64,000 nt of DNA from Actinomycetota bacterium (GCA_016870775.1 VGAK01000001.1:62001-126000); one strand, 5' to 3'; shown: positions 1 through 10,171, numbered from the stretch's first letter. Numbers and translations: made by a program. The notes: generated by a model not told the origin, from the letters alone.

Positions 1-1273
1 TGTCCGTGTCCGGGTCGCTCCCGCCCACCGAGAAGGGCTCCCCCACCGTGATCGTGATGGTGGGTGGAGACGTGATGTTCGTGATGTTGGGCAGCTTGGC
101 GTTGCGCGGCCACACGAGCTCGGTCCCCCAGATGCCCACGGGCACCACGCGCGCGCCGGTCTGGGCAGCGAGGCGCGCCGCCCCCCATCTGCCCTTCAGC
201 ACCGGGTCGTAGAACGCGCGACCGCGCGGGATCGTGCCCTGGGGCATGATCGCCACGATGTCACCCGCCAGGAGTGCCTCCGATGCGGCACGCAGCGGCT
301 CGTCGCTGCCCGTTCCGCGATCGACTCGGATGCCACCGAGGGCCGTCGCGAGCGGACCGATCACCGGCGCGTCGAACACCTCCTTCTTCCCGAGGAAACG
401 AGCCGCGCGACCCGTGCGCGCCACCGCGAGCGCCACGGCGACGACATCGAAGTAACTGCGGTGGTTCCCGCAGATGATCGCCGGTCCGTCCGCGGGGATG
501 TTCTCGGTGCCGGTGATCACGAAGCGGGCGTACGGGAACACCTCGGGACGCGCGACCTTCATCAGTGCCTGCTGGGCCTCGAGCCCCACGACCGGGATCT
601 TCACCACACCCGGCGGGACATCCAGGTTCATCACCGGCCACCGTCGCGCGGCCGCCATGAGGCGAAGGCGCCAGTCCGGGTTCACGCAATGCGGGTGCGC
701 GACGCCCGACAGCAACGGCTCGTCGTAGACACTGTCGGAGTAGGCCCACGAGGCCGCGAAATCGACGTCGTTCGCCTCGCACCATGCGCGCACCGCATCG
801 CGCTTGCCGCGGCTCCACACATAGGACCCGACGATCTCGCCGGTGTAGACGCCATCGGCATCGACGTCGTAGACCGTCGCCACGACCGCATCGAACTCCA
901 TCGCCCGCGCGAACGGCTCGATCAAGTCGAGCGGTGTCGTCGTGGCGAGCACGACCTTGCGACCCGCGACGCGATGCGACTCGATGACCTGTCGCGCGTA
1001 CGGCTGCACCATGGCGACGAGATCGGGGGCGGCACGCTCCGCGGCGGCACACACGTCGGCGCGCGCGTGGCCACGCATCGCATGCACAGCTTGCCGACCC
1101 AGGATCATCGACGGCAGGTTTTCCCCGAAGGTCTCGAACACTTGGTAGAGCAGCGACTCACCGGGGATCGACCGGTTGACAACACCGGTCTCGCGCAGCA
1201 CCCGGCTCACGACATGGGCAGATGCGCCCGACAGGAGCGTGCGATCCAGATCGAAGAAGGCTGCCGGCGCCAC
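1..1273 (-). CDS. HAD-IB phosphatase / 1-acylglycerol-3-phosphate acyltransferase fusion (partial, C-terminus off window)
   Basis: Read on the minus strand, an open frame begins at GTG 1273 and is still open at the left edge. The N-terminal half is a SerB-like HAD-IB phosphatase: DLDRT at residues 8-12 gives the nucleophile and acid/base Asp pair, and ATTTPL near residue 109 fits HAD motif II. The second half is a PlsC-type acyltransferase with the NHx4D motif NHRSYFD near residue 270 and a proline/glycine block MPQGTIPRG typical of substrate binding. Such fusions are expected to make phosphatidic acid from lysophosphatidate, with the HAD domain acting on a phosphorylated lipid intermediate; the substrate is inferred. 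A stop lies three codons upstream of GTG 1273, which fixes the start closely. The gene follows the 6C-like RNA on the same strand, about 75 nt after its terminator. Confidence 0.85.
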   Translation of the reverse strand, partial: MAPAAFFDLDRTLLSGASAHVVSRVLRETGVVNRSIPGESLLYQVFETFGENLPSMILGRQAVHAMRGHARADVCAAAERAAPDLVAMVQPYARQVIESHRVAGRKVVLATTTPLDLIEPFARAMEFDAVVATVYDVDADGVYTGEIVGSYVWSRGKRDAVRAWCEANDVDFAASWAYSDSVYDEPLLSGVAHPHCVNPDWRLRLMAAARRWPVMNLDVPPGVVKIPVVGLEAQQALMKVARPEVFPYARFVITGTENIPADGPAIICGNHRSYFDVVAVALAVARTGRAARFLGKKEVFDAPVIGPLATALGGIRVDRGTGSDEPLRAASEALLAGDIVAIMPQGTIPRGRAFYDPVLKGRWGAARLAAQTGARVVPVGIWGTELVWPRNAKLPNITNITSPPTITITVGEPFSVGGSDPDTD

Positions 1274-1347
1274 GCGCGCAGGTTATGCCCCAACCCCAAT
1301 CGGCAAACAGTGACACTCGGGTGCGAACCGACCCGACGGATCGAAGC

Positions 1348-1464
1348 AAGAAACGGGAAAGGCCCCGCAGGGGGTGCGGGGCCTCTCAACCGAAACCCGA
1401 TGGTGGGGGACCATCGTTGGGTTCTTGTGACCGGGATGGGGGGACATCTCCGGTCTTTTGTATG
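1348..1464 (-). ncRNA. 6C-class small RNA (candidate)
   Basis: Transcribed leftward, this stretch folds into two hairpins with all-C loops followed by an intrinsic terminator. Hairpin 1 (1429-1455) has the stem GACCGG/CCGGTC continued by GATG/CATC, with six consecutive C residues at its tip. Hairpin 2 (1398-1416) is CGATGGT/ACCATCG closing five C. The terminator (1360-1384) is a 9-bp GC stem, again with five C in the loop, followed by a T-rich tail down to about 1348. Two C-rich-loop hairpins plus a terminator in about 115 nt is the defining architecture of the actinobacterial 6C RNA, which regulates mRNAs by pairing its C loops with G-rich sites. In mycobacteria that RNA, as I recall, also lies beside a HAD-family gene. 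The second loop has five C rather than six, so the class call stays probable. Confidence 0.72.
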
Positions 1465-1470
1465 AAAACA

Positions 1471-1499
1471 AGTATCCACGGTGCCGTGTTATTTCTCAA
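1471..1499 (-). promoter_or_regulatory. Promoter of the 6C-like RNA
   Basis: On the minus strand a -35 TTGAGA (1494-1499) and a -10 GATACT (1471-1476) are separated by exactly 17 bp. This places the start point near 1464, just ahead of the first C-loop hairpin. Confidence 0.6.
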
Positions 1500-1510
1500 T
1501 GTGAACGGAG

Positions 1511-1525
1511 CGATACTCGCTATCG
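1511..1525. promoter_or_regulatory. Dyad between the small RNA and lysR, possible LysR-type box
   Basis: CGATACTCGCTATCG is a 15-bp interrupted dyad (CGATA/TATCG) of the size LysR-family regulators bind. It lies 12 bp upstream of the -35 element of the leftward small RNA and about 57 bp before the lysR start, so it could serve both directions. A run of six T follows it, so a weak rightward terminator is an alternative reading. Function is inferred from position only. Confidence 0.35.
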
Positions 1526-1581
1526 TTTTTTGTGATAGACCTCGTCGGGCATCCGGGGGACACGAAAGGCGCACAAAAAGA

Positions 1582-2574
1582 ATGGACCTCAAGCAACTCA
1601 GGAGCCTGGTCGCAATCGCCGACCACGGCACGTTCTCGGCGGCGGCAAAACACCTCGGCACGGTTCAGTCGAACATCTCGGCCCACCTCGCCAGACTCGA
1701 AAAGCACCTCGGCTTGTCCCTCGTCGACCGGACCACAGGGCACCTCACCGAGGAGGGAGACCTCGTCGTTGCCCGCGCGCGCCGGATCATCCACGAGATC
1801 GAGGACATCGACGCCGACATCCACTCCCTCGGGGGCGAGGCCGCCGGGGACTGCCGGATCGGAACCATCGGCACCACCGCGAGATGGTTGATGCCCCCGC
1901 TCCTCAACAGCGTCACCCGACGCCACCCGGACGTGCGCATCACCCTCGTGGAGGGCGTGACCAGCTCGCTTCTCACCGGACTCGCCGCGGGCGAACTCGA
2001 CGCTGCCGTGGTGCACCTTCCCGTCACCGACCCGGGACTCGAGGTGCGAGAGATGTTCGCCGAGGAGCTGATCCTTCTCACTCACGCCGAGCACCCGCTC
2101 GCCGGGCGCGAGACGATCTCGATCACCGAACTCGCGGAGCACCCGATCCTGCTCACGCCGCGCGGGACCGGTCAGCGGCGCATCGTGGACCGTGCGGCGG
2201 CGAACAAGGGGGTCTCGTTGCGTCCACAGGCCGAGATCGACGGCGTGCGCCTGATGGCCTCGCTCGCCTTCGACGGGTTCGGTGCCGCGATCGTCCCGGC
2301 CTCGGCCGTGCCCGGCTGGCTGAGGGGCGACTTCGTGCGCATCGCGGTGCCGGAACTCCCGCGCCGCGTGGTCGGGTGGGTGCAGCGCACCCGCCCACGA
2401 CCGAACAGGGCGACACTGGCGGTGCGCGACGCGGCGATCGAGGTCGTGTCCAGGCACGGGGCCCGTCAACCCGGGGTGACCGTCGATGTGGCACCGACGC
2501 AGGGCCGTGGATCCGCGGTCTCGCGAGTGGCCCGCGCGCGAGAAGGCGACCGGGACCGCGGGGGCCCGCAATGA
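1582..2574 (+). CDS. LysR-family transcriptional regulator
   Basis: A 330-residue protein with the full LysR layout. Residues 1-60 form the winged helix-turn-helix (MDLKQLRSLVAIADHGTFSA, then the recognition segment VQSNISAHLARLEKHLG). A linker helix follows, then a substrate-binding domain of two alpha/beta lobes to the end. The ATG at 1582 was chosen because the HTH starts there, as is usual for the family; GAAAGG 12 nt upstream is a modest ribosome site. The effector cannot be told from sequence. It is divergent from the 6C-like RNA and only 34 bp ahead of an acyl-CoA carboxylase gene on the same strand, so either could be a target. The C-terminal 30 residues are arginine-rich and probably disordered. 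Confidence 0.9.
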   Translation: MDLKQLRSLVAIADHGTFSAAAKHLGTVQSNISAHLARLEKHLGLSLVDRTTGHLTEEGDLVVARARRIIHEIEDIDADIHSLGGEAAGDCRIGTIGTTARWLMPPLLNSVTRRHPDVRITLVEGVTSSLLTGLAAGELDAAVVHLPVTDPGLEVREMFAEELILLTHAEHPLAGRETISITELAEHPILLTPRGTGQRRIVDRAAANKGVSLRPQAEIDGVRLMASLAFDGFGAAIVPASAVPGWLRGDFVRIAVPELPRRVVGWVQRTRPRPNRATLAVRDAAIEVVSRHGARQPGVTVDVAPTQGRGSAVSRVARAREGDRDRGGPQ

Positions 2575-2608
2575 TCGCGTCGCGATGCCGGGGTCTAATC
2601 TCGCCGTC

Positions 2609-3982
2609 GTGAGCGTGGTGGCCGGCGACTCCAGACGCGTGGTGCTCGATCTCCAGAGCAAGGTCCGGGGTGCAGCGACCGCGGCGGTCCTGCGACTTGA
2701 GACGAATCGTGACGTGGTCTGGTTGGCCGTCGACGGCTCCCACCACCGCGGGGCGCTGTCGGCGGAGGCCTCGCACCTCATCGCGCACGCGGCGCGCACC
2801 GCGCGCGCCGAGGGACTTCCCCTGGTGATGCAGATCGAGTCCTCCGGAGCAGACATCGTGGAGGGGATCGCCGCGCTGCACGGTTGGGGCACGGCCGCCA
2901 AGGCGATCGCGGAGTGCTCGGGTGTGGTGCCCACGATCAGCATCGTGACCGGACCGGCTGTCTCGGGTCCGGCACTGCTGATCGGGCTCTCCGACTTCGT
3001 CGTGATGACCGAGGATGCCTACGCGTTCGTCAGCGGACCCACGATGGTGGCCGAGTTCACCGGTATCACGGTCTCGAACGAGGAATTGGGTGGTGCGGGT
3101 GCGCATGCCCGCCGGAGCGGTGCCACGAGCACGGTGGTCGCCGACCTCGCGGACGCGTGGGCATGGACCGAGGATCTCCTGTCGTACCTGCCCGCCAACG
3201 TCGCGCAACTCCCCCCGCTGACCCCGACCGACGACCCGGACACGAGGCTCGTTCCCGAGGCCGGGGCCCTGATCCCGGGCTCCTCGACCGGCAGTTACGA
3301 CGTGCGCGACGTGATTGCGATCCTCGTCGACGACACGGTCTCGCTCGAGGTGCGGGCGCACTGGGCCCCCAACATCGTCACCGCGTTCGCCAACATCGCG
3401 GGCTACCCCGTCGGGATCGTGGCGAACCAGCCGATCTCGCTCGCCGGAACCCTCGACATCCCCGCGTCGCAGAAGGCGGCCCGTTTCGTCGCCTTCTGCG
3501 ATGCATTCAACGTGCCCGTGCTGACACTCGTGGACACACCCGGGTTCTATCCGGGCAAGGACCTCGAGTGGCGGGGCATGATCCGCCACGGGGCACAGCT
3601 GGTGTTCGCGTACGCGCGCGCGACGGTGCCGCGCATCTGCGTGATCCTGCGCAAGTCCTACGGGGGCGCCTACATCGTCATGGACTCCAAGCGCATGGGC
3701 AACGACCTGTGCCTCGCATGGCCCTCGGCCGAACTCGCGGTGATGGGGGCCGGCCAGGCGGCCGCGATCCTGCAGCGCCGCGCGAGCCCCGACGAGCGCG
3801 CCGACTTCGAGCGCGACTACTCCGAACGTCTCCTCAACCCCTACATCGCGGCCGAGCGGGGGTATGTCGACGCGGTCATCGACCCCGCCGAGACGCGCGC
3901 CGAGATCTGCGCCGCGTTGCACATGCTGCGCGACAAGCGCGAGAGCCTCGTGTCGCGCAAGCACGACAACACTCCCCTCTGA
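2609..3982 (+). CDS. Acyl-CoA carboxylase carboxyltransferase (beta) subunit
   Basis: A 457-residue member of the AccD/PccB carboxyltransferase family, which moves CO2 from carboxybiotin to an acyl-CoA. Both crotonase-like halves are present. The N-terminal half is eroded: families usually run 510-540 residues and the normal glycine-rich acyl-CoA loop region is short. The C-terminal half keeps the strong blocks DTPGFYPGKDLEWRGMIRHG, KSYGGAYIVMDSK and the end-of-domain GYVDAVIDPAETR. GTG 2609 was chosen because a -10-like TAATCT lies 7 nt upstream, matching the leaderless pattern here; an upstream extension would overlap lysR. No biotin carboxylase or biotin carrier gene is nearby, so the partner subunit must be elsewhere. 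Acetyl-, propionyl- or longer acyl-CoA specificity is undecided. Confidence 0.85.
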   Translation: MSVVAGDSRRVVLDLQSKVRGAATAAVLRLETNRDVVWLAVDGSHHRGALSAEASHLIAHAARTARAEGLPLVMQIESSGADIVEGIAALHGWGTAAKAIAECSGVVPTISIVTGPAVSGPALLIGLSDFVVMTEDAYAFVSGPTMVAEFTGITVSNEELGGAGAHARRSGATSTVVADLADAWAWTEDLLSYLPANVAQLPPLTPTDDPDTRLVPEAGALIPGSSTGSYDVRDVIAILVDDTVSLEVRAHWAPNIVTAFANIAGYPVGIVANQPISLAGTLDIPASQKAARFVAFCDAFNVPVLTLVDTPGFYPGKDLEWRGMIRHGAQLVFAYARATVPRICVILRKSYGGAYIVMDSKRMGNDLCLAWPSAELAVMGAGQAAAILQRRASPDERADFERDYSERLLNPYIAAERGYVDAVIDPAETRAEICAALHMLRDKRESLVSRKHDNTPL

Positions 3983-4090
3983 GTCGCGGAGCATCGCAGC
4001 GGTCGAGTGGGCTGCGGACCCGGGCAACCACTATCATCGTGTGCGGGGGAAAACGGCCCCCGCCACACCGTCGCACCAGGGGGACCCCGA

Positions 4091-5362
<1,272 letters not shown>

Positions 5363-5392
5363 ACCGACCGGCACCGGGAGACCGGCGTCTGG

Positions 5393-6376
5393 TCAGCAAA
5401 CGACGTCGAGGACGATCTTGCCGATGTTGGCGTTCGCCGCCATGCGCTCGTGCGCCTCGGCGATCCGCGAGAGCGGGAACACCGTGTCGACGACCGGCCG
5501 CAGGCGACCAGATGCGAAGTGGGGCACCACCTCGTCGGCGAAGCGGCGCGAGATCGCGATCTTTTCCTCGAGCGGGCGCGGCCTGAGCACGGTTCCGGTG
5601 ATCGTGGCCCGCTTGCCCATCAACGACGCCACGTTGAACGGCACGGGCTTGCCCGCCATCGTGCCCACCTGGATGATGCGACCCCGCAGCGCCAGTGCCG
5701 AGACATTGCGTTCCACGTAGTCGCCACCGATCACGTCGAGCACCACATCGACCCCGCGACCGCCCGTCGCCGAGCGCACCGCCTCGACGAAATCGCGCGA
5801 GCCGTAGTCGACGACCACATCCGCCCCGAGCGTCTCGCACGCGGACACCTTCGAGGCCGAACAGGTCACGACGACGCGTGCCCCGACCATCGCACAGATC
5901 TGGATCGCCGCGGTTCCCACGCCCGACGCACCGGCGTGGACCAGGGCCCACCTGCCCGATGCGAGCCCTCCCTGGACGACGAGTGCGTCCCACGCGGTGA
6001 GGAACACCTCGGGGATCGCGCCCGCATCGAGGAGCGAGAGATTCCCCGGCACCGCGATCGCCTGGCGCTCGTGCACACACAGCCTCTCGGCGTGCCCGCC
6101 GCCGCTCACGATGCCCATCACCGCATCCCCGGGTCGCCACATGCGCACCCGCTCCCCCGCCGCGGCGACGGTGCCGGCGAACTCGAGACCGGGGATCTCG
6201 CGGGCCGAGGGGAACGGATCGGGATACATCCCCATGCGCTGGAGAAGATCGGCGCGGTTCATCGCCGAGGCGACGACATCGACGAGCACCTCCTCGGGCC
6301 CCGGCACGGGGTCGGGCACCTCGGCGAGATGGAGGACCTCGGGGCCCCCGTGCTCGGTGAGCACGACCGCACGCAC
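5393..6376 (-). CDS. NAD(P)H:quinone oxidoreductase, zinc-free MDR (zeta-crystallin/PIG3-like)
   Basis: A 327-residue medium-chain dehydrogenase/reductase lacking the catalytic zinc cysteines. The N-terminal GroES-like domain has NRADLLQRMGMYPDP and PGLEFAGTV; the Rossmann domain has VHAGASGVGTAAIQICAMVGA, giving the AxxGxxG-type NADPH loop, and DVVLDVIGG. These match the quinone oxidoreductase/PIG3 subgroup, which reduces quinones with NADPH. The start at 6376 lies 3 nt after the icd stop, so it is probably the second gene of an icd operon and could draw on the NADPH that enzyme makes. Terminal YADH-type zinc residues are absent, which rules out a classical alcohol dehydrogenase. Confidence 0.9.
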   Translation of the reverse strand: MRAVVLTEHGGPEVLHLAEVPDPVPGPEEVLVDVVASAMNRADLLQRMGMYPDPFPSAREIPGLEFAGTVAAAGERVRMWRPGDAVMGIVSGGGHAERLCVHERQAIAVPGNLSLLDAGAIPEVFLTAWDALVVQGGLASGRWALVHAGASGVGTAAIQICAMVGARVVVTCSASKVSACETLGADVVVDYGSRDFVEAVRSATGGRGVDVVLDVIGGDYVERNVSALALRGRIIQVGTMAGKPVPFNVASLMGKRATITGTVLRPRPLEEKIAISRRFADEVVPHFASGRLRPVVDTVFPLSRIAEAHERMAANANIGKIVLDVVC

Positions 6377-6379
6377 GGC

Positions 6380-7597
6380 TCAGGCCATCTTCTGCTGGAG
6401 GCGACGGTCGATTGCGACGAGGTAGTCCTCGGTGGTCAGCCACGGCTGGTCCCGCGAGATGAGGATTGCGAGGTCCTTGGTCATCTCGCCGGCTTCGACC
6501 GACTCCACGCACACCCGCTCGAGGCTGTCGGCGAAGGAGATCAGCGCGGGGTTGCTGTCGAGCGTCCCACGGTGCTTGAGACCGCCCGTCCACGCATAGA
6601 TCGACGCGATCGGGTTGGTGGAGGTCTTGTTGCCCTTCTGGTGCTCGCGGTAGTGGCGCGTCACCGTGCCGTGGGCCGCCTCGGCCTCGACCGTGCGACC
6701 GTCGGGGGTCATGAGCACCGAGGTCATCAGGCCGAGCGAGCCGAAGCCCTGGGCCACCGTGTCGGACTGCACGTCACCGTCGTAGTTCTTGCAGGCCCAG
6801 ACGTAGCCACCCTCCCACTTCATCGCGCACGCCACCATGTCGTCGATGAGTCTGTGCTCGTAGGTGAGGCCGGCCGCGTCGAACTCGGCCTTGAACTCGG
6901 CGTCGAAAACCTCCTGGAAGAAGTCCTTGAACTGGCCGTCGTAGGCCTTCAGGATCGTGTTCTTGGTGCTCATGTACACCGGATAGTTGCGCGCGAGCCC
7001 GTAGCGGAACGACGCGCGCGCGAAGTTGCGGATCGAGTCGTTGAAGTTGTACATCCCCATCGTGACGCCACCATCGGCGCCGAACGTGGCGACATCGAAG
7101 TGCATCGGCTCGCCACCGTCCTCGGGCGTGAAGGTGATGGTCACCGTCCCGGCCCCCGGCACCTTGAAGTCGGTCGCCTTGTACTGGTCGCCGTGGGCGT
7201 GACGCCCGATGATGATGGGCTTCGTCCAACCCGGCACCAGGCGCGGGATGTTGGAGCAGATGATCGGCTCGCGGAACACCACGCCGCCGAGGATGTTGCG
7301 GATCGTGCCGTTCGGCGACTTCCACATCTTCTTCAGACCGAACTCCTCGACGCGCGCCTCGTCCGGGGTGATCGTGGCGCATTTCACACCCACGCCGTGC
7401 CTGAGGATCGCGTGCGCCGAGTCGATCGTGACTTGGTCGCCGGTCGCGTCGCGGTGCTCGATGCCGAGGTCGTAGTAGTCGAGCTCCACGTCGAGGTACG
7501 GCAGGATCAGCCGCTCCTTGATGAACTGCCAGATGATGCGCGTCATCTCGTCGCCGTCGAGTTCGACGACGGGGTTGTCCACCTTGATCTTGACCAC
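6380..7597 (-). CDS. icd: NADP-dependent isocitrate dehydrogenase (eukaryote-like type)
   Basis: A 405-residue isocitrate dehydrogenase converting isocitrate to 2-oxoglutarate with NADP. The sequence is of the homodimeric eukaryote-like class [14 protein letters not shown] near residue 12, SPNGTIRN at about 94 for isocitrate, [28 protein letters not shown] with the metal-binding Asp, and [13 protein letters not shown] for NADP. The GTG start has an excellent GGGAGGTGG ribosome site. A 7-bp GC hairpin (7611-7629) abuts that site in the leader. It is the first gene of a two-gene unit with the quinone oxidoreductase and is divergent from the acyl-CoA dehydrogenase. Confidence 0.97.
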   Translation of the reverse strand: MVKIKVDNPVVELDGDEMTRIIWQFIKERLILPYLDVELDYYDLGIEHRDATGDQVTIDSAHAILRHGVGVKCATITPDEARVEEFGLKKMWKSPNGTIRNILGGVVFREPIICSNIPRLVPGWTKPIIIGRHAHGDQYKATDFKVPGAGTVTITFTPEDGGEPMHFDVATFGADGGVTMGMYNFNDSIRNFARASFRYGLARNYPVYMSTKNTILKAYDGQFKDFFQEVFDAEFKAEFDAAGLTYEHRLIDDMVACAMKWEGGYVWACKNYDGDVQSDTVAQGFGSLGLMTSVLMTPDGRTVEAEAAHGTVTRHYREHQKGNKTSTNPIASIYAWTGGLKHRGTLDSNPALISFADSLERVCVESVEAGEMTKDLAILISRDQPWLTTEDYLVAIDRRLQQKMA

Positions 7598-7691
7598 GGC
7601 TCCACCTCCCGCCCGGCGGTGTGCCGGGCACTTGTATCAGACTTGTACAAAATAGCGTCGGGGCCCCAAGTGGCTCGTACCATCGGAGTGG

Positions 7692-8792
7692 ATGGATTTC
7701 GCCTGGACTCCCGAGCAGATCGACTTGCGCGAGCACGCGCGAAAGGTCGCCGAGAGCGCCGTGGCCCGCCACGGTCGCCACAACGTCGCGTGGATGAACG
7801 GGTATTCCAAGGAGTTCTCGCGAGAACTCGCCGCGCTCGGCTGGATCGGGATGATCTGGCCCGCAGAGCACGGAGGTGGCGGTCGCCCACCGATCGACCG
7901 ACTGATCGTGGGCGAGGAGATGATCAAGGCCGGCGCCCCGATCGCTGCCAGTTGGTTCGGTGACCGCCAGATGGGACCCGCGCTCATCCAGTACGGAACG
8001 CAGGACCAGCGCGATCGGTTCCTGCCCGGGATCCTCGCCGGCGAGACGACGTGGTGCATCGGGATGAGCGAGCCCAATGCTGGCAGTGACCTCGCCTCGT
8101 TGAAGACCTTCGCCGCCGACGATGGCGACGAGTGGGTGATCAACGGCCAGAAGATCTGGACGAGCTTCGGGGCCGACGCCGACTACTGCTACCTGATCTG
8201 CCGCACCTCCAACGACGGCCCTCCGCACGCCGGGATCAGCGAGATCATCGTCCCCATGGACACCCCGGGCATCGAGGTGCGACCGATCACGGACATGACG
8301 ACGAACCGACATTTCTGCGAGGTCTTCTACACCGACGTGCGCGTGCCGAAGGACAACCTCGTCGGCCAACAGGGTGCGGCGTTCTCCCAGACCATGCGCC
8401 AACTCGAGCACGAGCGCGGCGGCATCGATCGGCTCGTGTCGAACTGGGCGCAGTTCCGTGCCGCCTGCGAGCGCGCGGACACCTCGCACCCCCTCGTGCG
8501 ACAGGAGATCGCGGCCCTCGAAACCGGGTACCGGATCGGTCGGATACTCGTCATCCGAGAGGTGCTCCGCCAGGCGCCGGCCGGGTTCTCGGCCGCAACG
8601 AAGTGCTTCTGCACCGAGCACCAGCAGAGGGTCGACGAGTTTGTCTCGCGCACGCTCGGAGCCGATGCGATGCTCTGGGACGACCTCATCGAGGGGATGA
8701 TCTACGGTCCCGCGTACACCATCATGGGCGGCACATCGAATGTGATGCGCAACATCCTGGGGGAACGGGTCCTCGGACTCGCCAAGGGTTGA
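7692..8792 (+). CDS. Acyl-CoA dehydrogenase family protein
   Basis: A 366-residue flavoprotein of the acyl-CoA dehydrogenase fold. The N-terminal helical domain begins MDFAWTPEQIDLREHARKVA; the middle beta domain has CIGMSEPNAGSDLASL and VINGQKIWTSFGADADY, both FAD/substrate loops; the C-terminal domain ends MGGTSNVMRNILGERVLGLA. At 366 residues it is shorter than the usual 380-400. The position where many family members carry the catalytic Glu (YEGT) reads MGGT, as in several actinobacterial FadE proteins, so the catalytic base, if any, lies elsewhere. TACCAT sits 8 nt before ATG 7692, pointing to leaderless translation. Substrate is unknown; steroid or branched-chain acyl-CoA oxidation are possibilities. 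Confidence 0.88.
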   Translation: MDFAWTPEQIDLREHARKVAESAVARHGRHNVAWMNGYSKEFSRELAALGWIGMIWPAEHGGGGRPPIDRLIVGEEMIKAGAPIAASWFGDRQMGPALIQYGTQDQRDRFLPGILAGETTWCIGMSEPNAGSDLASLKTFAADDGDEWVINGQKIWTSFGADADYCYLICRTSNDGPPHAGISEIIVPMDTPGIEVRPITDMTTNRHFCEVFYTDVRVPKDNLVGQQGAAFSQTMRQLEHERGGIDRLVSNWAQFRAACERADTSHPLVRQEIAALETGYRIGRILVIREVLRQAPAGFSAATKCFCTEHQQRVDEFVSRTLGADAMLWDDLIEGMIYGPAYTIMGGTSNVMRNILGERVLGLAKG

Positions 8793-8848
8793 CCTTCACC
8801 CCGGGCGCGCCGCCCCGGGAAGCCACACAGTCGACGGGGGACACCGAC

Positions 8849-10171
8849 ATGGCCGATCTTTTGGCACTGAGCACCAAGGTGATCGACTCGGGCGTCGCCG
8901 ACGGCCCCGTCAACCGCACCACCAACGAGTTCTCCGAGGTCGCCGACGGACTCGGGATTGTGGAGTCGTTCTCGCACTCGGTGGTCTGGGACTCGGGCGA
9001 GGGTCTGGTGGCCTTCGACACCAGCCACGTGAACACCGGTGAAGCCGTCGTGTCCGCAGTGCGCGGATGGCGCGACGTGGCGTTCCACTCGGTCGTCTAC
9101 ACCCACGGCCATGTCGACCATGTCGGGGGCAGTGGATTCTTCGCGGCCCACAACGAGCGCGCCGGGGCGCCGTCACCGGCAGTGACCGGCCACGAGAACG
9201 TGCAACGCCGGTTCGACCGCTACCGCGACACCAACGCATGGAACCTCCTGATCAACGCCCGCCAGTTCGGCGGTGTGCGCGACGACCTCGGCATGGTCAA
9301 CGACCTGCGGCCGGCCGCAGGCGGCAAGCGCCTGCGGGACTTCCTCGATCCCACGGTTCTCGGGGTGACCGACGTGATCGGCGAGCACGCCGTGCGCACG
9401 ATCGGGGGGACGACACTGGAGTTCCACCACGGACGCGGCGAGACCGACGACCACCTCTGGACATGGTTCCCCGACAAGAAGTGGGTGATGACGGGGGACT
9501 TCGTGATTTGGAATTTCCCTAACGCGGGGAACCCCCAGAAGGTGCAGCGTTGGCCGATCGAGTGGGCCCGCGCCCTGCGTGCCATCGCGGCGCGGGGGCC
9601 CGAATTGCTCCTGCCCGCGCACGGATTGCCGATCGCCGGACGGGACCGGATCGCCCGGGTGTTGGACGAGATCGCGACCGCGCTCGAGGACCTGGTCCGC
9701 GACGTGCTCGAAATGATGAATGCAGGCGCGACCCTCGATGAGATCGTCCACACCGTGCGGGTCCCCACCGACACGCTCGCCAAGCCCTACTTGCGACCCC
9801 TCTACGACGAGCCCGAGTTCGTGGTGCGCGGGGTGTGGCGCCAATTCGGCGGCTGGTGGGATGGGGCGGCCTCGCGCCTGAAGCCCGCCAGGGATGCAGA
9901 ACTGGGTGCCGAACTCGCGCGGCTCTCCGGCGGGGCCGACGTGCTGGTGCGCCGTGCGCGCGATCTCGCCGTCGCGGGTGATCTGCGCCTCGCCTGCCAC
10001 CTCGCCGACTTCGCGGGGTGGGCCGCACCGGACGACCCCGACGTGCACCGCGTGCGATCCGAGGTCTACGAACTGAGGCGCAAGAACGAGTCATCGCTCA
10101 TGGCCAAGGGGATCTTCAAGGGCGCATCGCGCGAGTCCGATCGGATCGCACGGGACACTTGGAGCGCCTGA
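8849..10171 (+). CDS. Metallo-beta-lactamase-fold hydrolase with alkylsulfatase dimerisation domain
   Basis: A 440-residue protein. Residues 30-260 form a metallo-beta-lactamase domain with THGHVDHVGG (the HxHxDH zinc site), HHGRGETDDH and MTGDF, and the late ligand in LLPAHG. The remainder matches the helical dimerisation segment of alkyl sulfatases (LRPLYDEPEFVVRGVWRQFGGWWDG), which supplies the active-site lid. Known SdsA1/BDS1 enzymes split long-chain alkyl sulfates but run over 600 residues because of an added SCP2-like domain; that domain is missing here. Hydrolysis of an alkyl sulfate or related ester is therefore a reasonable but unproven call. It lies 56 bp after the acyl-CoA dehydrogenase, fitting a surfactant- or fatty-acid-use unit. 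Confidence 0.85.
   Translation: MADLLALSTKVIDSGVADGPVNRTTNEFSEVADGLGIVESFSHSVVWDSGEGLVAFDTSHVNTGEAVVSAVRGWRDVAFHSVVYTHGHVDHVGGSGFFAAHNERAGAPSPAVTGHENVQRRFDRYRDTNAWNLLINARQFGGVRDDLGMVNDLRPAAGGKRLRDFLDPTVLGVTDVIGEHAVRTIGGTTLEFHHGRGETDDHLWTWFPDKKWVMTGDFVIWNFPNAGNPQKVQRWPIEWARALRAIAARGPELLLPAHGLPIAGRDRIARVLDEIATALEDLVRDVLEMMNAGATLDEIVHTVRVPTDTLAKPYLRPLYDEPEFVVRGVWRQFGGWWDGAASRLKPARDAELGAELARLSGGADVLVRRARDLAVAGDLRLACHLADFAGWAAPDDPDVHRVRSEVYELRRKNESSLMAKGIFKGASRESDRIARDTWSA

Noticed and set aside
7611..7629. GC hairpin before the icd ribosome site considered as a riboswitch
   Set aside because: It is a lone 7-bp stem without other conserved structure or a terminator; more likely incidental.
5450..7963. 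An 837-codon plus-strand open frame over the quinone oxidoreductase and icd genes
   Set aside because: Antisense shadow: composition is His/Arg/Asp-rich with no domain, and the opposite strand encodes two clear enzymes.
8800..8825. CCCGGG-rich palindrome between the acyl-CoA dehydrogenase and the hydrolase as a terminator
   Set aside because: No T-tract follows and the genes look cotranscribed.
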